Below, in pieces: positions 58,879-64,000 of a stretch of 64,000 nucleotides of DNA. The translations under genes were made by a program, and so were the position numbers. Numbering within the stretch: the stretch's first letter is position 1; each line of letters opens with the position of its first letter. Origin of the DNA: Ga0077555 sp964500805 (lineage in GTDB: Bacteria > Pseudomonadota > Alphaproteobacteria > Rhizobiales > Hyphomicrobiaceae). The DNA is taken from NCBI GenBank assembly GCA_964500805.1, contig CAZCQH010000011.1, positions 1-64,000 of the forward strand. Reading direction: 5' to 3'. The notes below the pieces were generated by a model that did no database searches, was not told the origin of the DNA, and saw only the letters and a list, made by a program, of their open reading frames with translations.

Positions 58879-59112
58879 TCACCCGCCAGAACCGAGCAAA
58901 CCGTCCGAACGCGTGCGAATACGATCGTCTTCTGTCAATTTGTCTTTCGGCAGGATCACGCCCACCCAGCAGCTAGTGCGTCGGGCGGAGCTCGGCAATC
59001 GCTTCCGCAAACGATGGAGAATTCCGATTGCCCACGACAGCACAGCCGATAAGCTGAAGCCGACGTGAGGCTCTTCCGGAGTCGGTGCCGGAGCCTGTGG
59101 GCGTTTTTTCAT
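58879..59112 (-). CDS. Doubtful small ORF in the 58.9-59.1 kb gap
   Basis: A 77-residue open frame starts with MKKRPQAPAPTPEEPHVGF and has a short hydrophobic stretch (LSAVLSWAIGIL). No ribosome-binding site is clear. The 278-nt gap between the usp gene and the peptidase gene holds no better candidate. The call is a weak one. Confidence 0.2.
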   Translation of the reverse strand: MKKRPQAPAPTPEEPHVGFSLSAVLSWAIGILHRLRKRLPSSARRTSCWVGVILPKDKLTEDDRIRTRSDGLLGSGG

Positions 59113-59129
59113 CGGAGACGTACGGGGCT

Positions 59130-60557
59130 ATGAGCAAAAAATCGAGCAGGGCTGGAGCTATTGCCCGGGCTGAGGCTTACGTCGACGACGGCCGTTTTGA
59201 GGTTGATCTCGCCCGTCGAGTCGCCGTCAAGACCGAAAGTCAGAAGTTTCCTGACCCGGCAGCGCTCGCCGAATGTCATCGCTATCTGGACGATGAGATG
59301 AAACCCGCATTCGCTGCCATGGGGTTCGCCTCGCGCGTCTATGAGAACCCGATCAAAGGCCAGGGCCCGATTTTCTTGGCTGAGCGCATCGAGGATCCGA
59401 AGCTGCCGACCATCCTCGGTTACGGACACGGCGATGTCGTGCGCGGCATGGACGAGCAATGGACCAAGGGCAAGGGCCCCTGGATCACGGCCCGCGACGG
59501 CGAGCGTCTCTACGGCCGCGGTACGGCCGACAACAAGGGCCAGCACACGCTGAACATGGCGGCCATGAAGGCCGTGATGGAAGAGCGCGGCGGGCGGCTC
59601 GGCTTCAACGCGAAGTTCATGATCGAGATGGGCGAGGAAGCCGGCTCCAAGGGGCTCAAAGAGCTGGCGCAGGCAAAAAAGGCCGATTTCGCCGCCGATG
59701 TATTGATCGCCTCCGACGGACCACGCGTGCGCCAGGACCGGCCGACCATGGCTCTCGGCTGCCGCGGCGCAATAAACTTCGATCTCGTTGTCGACCTACG
59801 CGAAGGTGGCCATCATTCCGGCAACTGGGGTGGCTTGATCGCCAATCCGGGCTTCATCCTAGCCCATGCGCTCACCTCCATCGTTGGTCCGAACGGCGAG
59901 CTCCTCGTCGAGGAGCTGAAGGCGCCGCCCATGACTTCCGCCGTGCGGGAGGTCATCGCCGATGTCGAGATCGACGGCGGCGACAAGGGCCCTGCCGTCG
60001 ACGAATGGTGGGGCGAGCCCGATCTGACACCAGCAGGCCGTGTCTACGCCGCCAATACATTCAACATCCTGACGTACTGGACCGGAACACCGGGCCGGCC
60101 CGTCAACGCCATTCCCCCAAAGGCCGTTGCCAACTGCCAGCTGCGCTTTGTCGCCGGCACCAATGTCGACAACATCATTCCGGCGCTCGAACGCCATCTG
60201 AAGGCCAAAGGCTTCGACTCCGTGAAGGTGACACCGCCTCCCGCCATCAACGACGGCTTCTTTGCCGCTTCTCGCATCGAGCCCGATCACCCGTGGTCGA
60301 TGTTCGTGCGCGGCTCGATCCAGCGCTCCTCCAATGTAAAGCCAGCGGTGATCCCATCATCCGGCGGCTCGATTTGCAACGATGTTTTCACCGACGACCT
60401 GGGCATGCCGACGATCTGGATTCCGCACTCCTATGCGTCCTGCTCGCAACATTGGCCGGACGAGCACATCCTGGTACCGCTCTCCCGCAGCGCCATCGGC
60501 GTGATGGCCGGCCTCTACTGGGATATCGGCGAGGGCAAAGGCGTGCCAGGGCGGTAG
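59130..60557 (+). CDS. M20-family metallopeptidase/amidohydrolase
   Basis: About 475 residues. Metal and catalytic residues are visible in GYGHGDVV (H100, D102), GRGTADNKGQH (D134) and MIEMGEEAGSKGL (E169-E170). The dimerisation domain insert follows. The family covers carboxypeptidases, dipeptidases and N-carbamoyl or acyl amino-acid hydrolases; a second copy begins at 62.9 kb. ATG at 59130 is the first to give the conserved start (MSKKSSRAGAIARAEAY). Context near the hydantoinase and importer genes suggests an amino-acid derivative as substrate. Confidence 0.88.
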   Translation: MSKKSSRAGAIARAEAYVDDGRFEVDLARRVAVKTESQKFPDPAALAECHRYLDDEMKPAFAAMGFASRVYENPIKGQGPIFLAERIEDPKLPTILGYGHGDVVRGMDEQWTKGKGPWITARDGERLYGRGTADNKGQHTLNMAAMKAVMEERGGRLGFNAKFMIEMGEEAGSKGLKELAQAKKADFAADVLIASDGPRVRQDRPTMALGCRGAINFDLVVDLREGGHHSGNWGGLIANPGFILAHALTSIVGPNGELLVEELKAPPMTSAVREVIADVEIDGGDKGPAVDEWWGEPDLTPAGRVYAANTFNILTYWTGTPGRPVNAIPPKAVANCQLRFVAGTNVDNIIPALERHLKAKGFDSVKVTPPPAINDGFFAASRIEPDHPWSMFVRGSIQRSSNVKPAVIPSSGGSICNDVFTDDLGMPTIWIPHSYASCSQHWPDEHILVPLSRSAIGVMAGLYWDIGEGKGVPGR

Positions 60558-60571
60558 CAAGGGGGAACACC

Positions 60572-61213
60572 ATGGGTGGTATCGAAACCGTTGTATTCGA
60601 CATCGGCAACGTGCTGATCCGCTGGGACCCCTGCAATCTTTATCGCAAATTGGGATTCTCGGACGCGACCACGGCCGCGATCCTCGCTGAGACACGCTTG
60701 CTCGAGATCAATCATCGCGTTCTGGATGCGGGCGGGCCTATACGGGCCACACTCGATGATCTCGCCGTTAAGTTTCCGCAGCATGCGGCCTTCATCAATG
60801 CCTTCGACACGCGTTGGGTGGAAATGCTGGGCGGCCCCATCGAATCAAGCCTTGCCACTAAGGCGAAGCTGCGTCGCAACGGCGTACCCGTCCACGCTAT
60901 CAGCAATTTCCACCGCCAGAACTTCGACCTTGCCCGCACCCTGATGCCTGCTCTCAATCACTTCGACGAGGCGATTATCTCCGGCGATATCGGCATGGTG
61001 AAGCCAGACGACGAAATTTTCCAAGTGCTCATTCAGCGTCGTCGCCTTCAGGTCGCGCGCACCGTCTTCGTCGACGACAATGCCGGGAACATAGACACTG
61101 CCCGCCGCCTGGGCTTCGCCACCATCCACTTTCGGGAAGGCAAAACCGATCTCGAAGCAGAGCTTGTTCAGCTTGGCTTGCCCCCTACCGCACTCTCCGT
61201 GAACGGTGCATGA
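60572..61213 (+). CDS. HAD-superfamily hydrolase, YihX-like
   Basis: A 213-residue phosphatase-type protein. Motif I is FDIGNVLIRWD, motif II-like AISNF, motif III near GMVKPDDEIF and motif IV VFVDDNAGNID. ATG at 60572 follows AAGGGGG. The gene lies 14 nt after the peptidase gene, so both are probably co-transcribed. It removes phosphate from small sugars or a similar metabolite; the substrate is unknown. Confidence 0.88.
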   Translation: MGGIETVVFDIGNVLIRWDPCNLYRKLGFSDATTAAILAETRLLEINHRVLDAGGPIRATLDDLAVKFPQHAAFINAFDTRWVEMLGGPIESSLATKAKLRRNGVPVHAISNFHRQNFDLARTLMPALNHFDEAIISGDIGMVKPDDEIFQVLIQRRRLQVARTVFVDDNAGNIDTARRLGFATIHFREGKTDLEAELVQLGLPPTALSVNGA

Positions 61214-61313
61214 TCAAACGGCTTTCGCTCTGGGGCCAGCAGGCGAATCCGAAGTTCAGTCTGGTCGACGTCCTTCCGCAGCAGTGAAGCACTCAACGCT
61301 CGAGGAGCACACA

Positions 61314-61799
61314 ATGGGAATGCCATCGACCGCAGTCAGAGGTTTTTTCGCCGGCGCCTTATCGGTAATCACCGCGATGGCGGCAACTTGGTGGCTGATG
61401 CGCGCCGGAGGTTACATGCCCGCCAACGCCAATCCGCTCTGGTCATGGACACCGCCCGTAGCGCCGTTCGGTATACCCCGCGTCATCAATGTGATGTTCT
61501 GGGGTGGCGTCTGGGGGCTGGTCCTGTCGCTCCTGTTTCGAGGCCTCTCGGGAGCCAAGTATTGGCTCGCCTGGTTCATAGCCGGAGCCATAGCGGTGGC
61601 CGGAACCGCCATCTTCATCGTGCCAATGATCAAGGGCGAAGCCATGCGCGCGCTAACCGCCGAGAGCTTGCTGCGCAGCGGTTTCCTGAACGGCATGTTT
61701 GGCCTCGGCGCCGGACTCTGGAACATGATTCTCGGCGGTATGCGCCGCGACGAGCCGGTGCCCAGCATGGCCACGCGTGCCGGCCGCCGCATACAATGA
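61314..61799 (+). CDS. Membrane protein of unknown function
   Basis: A 161-residue protein with about four hydrophobic helices (FFAGALSVITAMAATWWLM; VMFWGGVWGLVLSLLF; FIAGAIAVAGTAIFIVPM; SGFLNGMFGLGAGLWNMIL). ATG at 61314 has GAGGAG upstream. It is not recognised. It lies between the HAD and luciferase-like genes on the same strand. Confidence 0.7.
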   Translation: MGMPSTAVRGFFAGALSVITAMAATWWLMRAGGYMPANANPLWSWTPPVAPFGIPRVINVMFWGGVWGLVLSLLFRGLSGAKYWLAWFIAGAIAVAGTAIFIVPMIKGEAMRALTAESLLRSGFLNGMFGLGAGLWNMILGGMRRDEPVPSMATRAGRRIQ

Positions 61800-61826
61800 T
61801 TCTATGCGATCGGTTGGGAGAGAGCT

Positions 61827-62879
61827 GTGGCTCACTCCGACCAACGGCGGCGTGGCATCCTGGATGAGTGTGACATGCATTTTGGCGTCTTCGACCATAT
61901 GGACGACTCCGGCCGCGATCCCGGCCGGCAGTTCGAGGAGCACCTCAAGCTCATCGAGGCCTACGACCGATCGGCGATTCACGCCTACCATCTGGCCGAG
62001 CACCACGGCACGCCGCTCGGCTTCGCGCCCTCGCCCAATGTGTTCCTGGCTGCCGCCAGCCAGCGTTCGAAGCGGCTGCGCCTCGGTGCCATGGTGCTGC
62101 TGGTGCCGCTTTACCCGCCGGTCCGCCTGATCCAGGAAATCTGCATGCTGGATCATTTGACCGGCGGCCGGCTGGAGCTCGGCATCGGCCGTGGCGTCTC
62201 GCCGATCGAGGTTGCCTTCTTCGGGCACGATCCAGCCGAAGGCGCCGACATGTTCGCGGAAGCCTTGCAGATCGTGCTCCGCGGACTGCAGACAGATGAG
62301 CTTAGTCACACTGGCCGCTACTACCGCTTCGATCGCGTGCCGATGATCTTGAAGCCTGTGCAACGTCCGCATCCACCGCTCTGGTACGGTGCCAATCGCG
62401 CCGAGAGTGTTGTGCGGATTGCGGGTGACGGCATGAACATGATGATGAACGGTCCAGCGCCCCGCGTGCGCGAAATGACCGACCTTTACCGCCGCGAGTG
62501 GCGGCGCCTTGGGCGTAACCCGGCGCAACTCCCCTTTCTCGCGCTGAGCCGCCATGTTGTCGTAGCCGAGAATGGTGCTGAAGCGCGTTCCATTGCCGCG
62601 CGCACATATCGTCCCTGGCGCTGGGCAATCGAGAAGCTCTGGAAGGAGCGCGGCGTCCCGTTCCCGCTGGCGCTGCCTGCGGAGTTCGAGGAGCTTCAGA
62701 AACTCGGCCTCGGCATCGCCGGGAGTCCAAGGGAGGTGAGCAGTGCCATCGCAGCCCAGGCCGAGCAGGCCGGCTTTACCTACTTCTGTGCCCGTATGTG
62801 CTTCGGCGACATGCGCCACGATGAGGCCGCCGCTTCCGCTGCCCTGTTCATCAGCGAAGTGATGCCCGCGCTCTCGTAG
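61827..62879 (+). CDS. Luciferase-like (LLM) flavin-dependent monooxygenase
   Basis: A 350-residue enzyme of the bacterial luciferase family, with AYHLAEHHGTPLGFAPSPNV, LGAMVLLVPLYPPVRLIQEI, LDHLTGGRLELGIGRGVSP and PPLWYGANRAES. It uses reduced FMN supplied by a reductase not seen nearby. The start is GTG at 61827 behind GGGAGAGAG. It is distinct from the NtaA-type enzyme at 39.2 kb. The substrate is unknown. Confidence 0.87.
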   Translation: MAHSDQRRRGILDECDMHFGVFDHMDDSGRDPGRQFEEHLKLIEAYDRSAIHAYHLAEHHGTPLGFAPSPNVFLAAASQRSKRLRLGAMVLLVPLYPPVRLIQEICMLDHLTGGRLELGIGRGVSPIEVAFFGHDPAEGADMFAEALQIVLRGLQTDELSHTGRYYRFDRVPMILKPVQRPHPPLWYGANRAESVVRIAGDGMNMMMNGPAPRVREMTDLYRREWRRLGRNPAQLPFLALSRHVVVAENGAEARSIAARTYRPWRWAIEKLWKERGVPFPLALPAEFEELQKLGLGIAGSPREVSSAIAAQAEQAGFTYFCARMCFGDMRHDEAAASAALFISEVMPALS

Positions 62880-62910
62880 CGCCTCCTCAAACCACCAGCA
62901 CCGGCACTCC

Positions 62911-64000
62911 ATGTCCAAGTCCACCGCCATCGACCGCGCGCTTCACTACTTCGATAATGAACGTGCCGGCTATTTCGCCGATCTTGCGACCCTCGTTGCC
63001 ATTCCGACCGAAAGCCAGAATCCGGCGCGATTGCCCGAGATGCGGCAGTATCTCGAAGGTCCGATCCTCGGGCATTTGGCCAAACTCGGCTATGCGCATA
63101 AAATCTACGAGAACCCGTTTGCCGGGGGCGGGCCGGTGCTGCTCGCGACGCGCATCGAGGATTCGTCGCTACCGACCTTCATCTGCTACGGCCATGGCGA
63201 TGTCGTCCTCGGCATGGAGGGGCGATGGGCAAACGATCGCGATCCCTGGAAGTTGTCATTCGAAGGCGATCGGGTTTATGGCCGCGGCGTGGTTGACAAC
63301 AAGGGTCAGCACCTCGCGCACATGGCCGCCATCGCGGAAATCCTCGCAGTGCGCAGCAAGCTCGGCTTCAACCACAAGTTCCTGATCGAGATGGGAGAAG
63401 AAACCGGTTCCAAGGGACTGAAAGAGGTTGTCGAGGCGAACAAGGCGGATTTCTCGGCGGACGGCTTTTTCTCTTCCGATGGCCCGCGCACCGAGCTGTC
63501 GAAGCCAAACATCACGCTCGGTAACCGCGGCTGCTGCACATTCATGCTCTCGGTCGACCTGCGCGATGGAGGTCATCACTCGGGGAACTGGGGCGGCCTC
63601 CTCGCCAATCCCGGAATCATTCTGGCGCATGCCATCGCCTCCATCACCGACGCCAAGGGCAAGATCCTCGTTGAAGGCTGGAGGCCGCAGATCCCGCCGC
63701 ACGTGCGCGAGGTGCTCAAGGGCATCGATCGCGAGGCGGGGCCGACCGCACCGAAGATCGACGACAGTTGGGGCGAACCTGGCCTCTCGCGCATCGAGAA
63801 GGTGACCGCCTTCAACACCTTCGAGGTGCTGGCGTTCGAAACCGGAAACCCCGAGAAACCCGTCAATGCCGTACCACCGAAGGCTCGCGCCGTGTGCCAG
63901 CTGCGCTATGTCGTCGGAACCGACGAGACTAGGATCGAGGCCAATCTGCAGAAGCACTTGGAGGATCGCGGCTTCTCGCATGTGAAGGTCGGCCCACCGC
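62911..64000 (+). CDS. Second M20-family metallopeptidase, cut by the window end
   Basis: 363 complete codons are visible, starting MSKSTAIDRALHYFDNERAG. Metal residues are in YGHGDVV (H95, D97), GRGVVDNKGQH (D129) and FLIEMGEETGSKGL. It is similar throughout to the copy at 59.1 kb, for example both have GGHHSGNWGG, so they are paralogues with probably related but different substrates. The C-terminal end is beyond the window. No strong ribosome site is seen before the ATG. Confidence 0.88.
   Translation, partial: MSKSTAIDRALHYFDNERAGYFADLATLVAIPTESQNPARLPEMRQYLEGPILGHLAKLGYAHKIYENPFAGGGPVLLATRIEDSSLPTFICYGHGDVVLGMEGRWANDRDPWKLSFEGDRVYGRGVVDNKGQHLAHMAAIAEILAVRSKLGFNHKFLIEMGEETGSKGLKEVVEANKADFSADGFFSSDGPRTELSKPNITLGNRGCCTFMLSVDLRDGGHHSGNWGGLLANPGIILAHAIASITDAKGKILVEGWRPQIPPHVREVLKGIDREAGPTAPKIDDSWGEPGLSRIEKVTAFNTFEVLAFETGNPEKPVNAVPPKARAVCQLRYVVGTDETRIEANLQKHLEDRGFSHVKVGPP

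Overview
The window is GC-rich DNA of an alphaproteobacterium, most likely in the order Hyphomicrobiales. This rests on the codon bias, a SAM-II riboswitch in front of metX-metW, a liv/box benzoate cluster and the style of the ORFs. It is chromosomal in character: no rRNA, tRNA, CRISPR array, transposase or integrase was recognised. No database search was possible, so names come from motifs and recalled family architecture.

Layout. 1-1.5 kb: the end of an IlvD/Edd-type dehydratase. 1.6-7.5 kb (minus): a heavy-metal RND efflux operon (His-rich protein, adaptor with two HEGHDH motifs, CzcA-like pump, small exported protein). 7.7-17 kb (minus): a benzoate block with a benzoate-CoA ligase, LivFGMH-type importer, boxA and boxC. 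boxB, the oxygenase subunit expected between boxC and boxA, is absent, and no solute-binding protein is linked. A two-gene cassette (small protein plus retropepsin-like aspartic protease) sits between livH and boxA, and beyond it lies what looks like a degenerate copy of the boxA 3' end. 17-20 kb: stress genes (two Usp proteins, cytochrome c, Hsp20). 20-28 kb: ruvX, a frameshifted metallo-hydrolase, a membrane/spermidine-synthase fusion, a polysaccharide deacetylase, a TerC-like protein, a possible sRNA and an ArgD-like aminotransferase.

28-38 kb (minus): an exported unknown, the metX-metW operon with promoter, SAM-II riboswitch and terminator, a bactofilin fused to a cadherin-like repeat, a CoxE-like VWA protein, an unknown soluble protein and an 893-residue membrane protein with a long disordered tail. 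38-47 kb (plus): an FMN-binding PNPOx-family protein, a flavin monooxygenase, an ABC-2 exporter, a fatty-acid desaturase and two tandem GH114-like proteins. 47-57 kb (plus): hydantoinase/oxoprolinase A and B subunits followed by a complete Dpp/Opp-type importer with an extra small membrane protein inside the operon. 57-64 kb: GNAT, Usp, two M20-type peptidases (the second cut by the window end), a HAD phosphatase, a membrane protein and a luciferase-like monooxygenase.

Three families of non-coding repeats were found by eye: a 24-nt palindrome at about 1.55, 31.9 and 52.9-53.0 kb; a roughly 96-nt conserved element at 21.6 and 50.9 kb; and a 181-nt nested inverted repeat between livG and livF. 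The strongest candidates for something undescribed are the protease cassette with its boxA-end duplication, the 96-nt element, the bactofilin-cadherin fusion and the possible sRNA near 26.8 kb.
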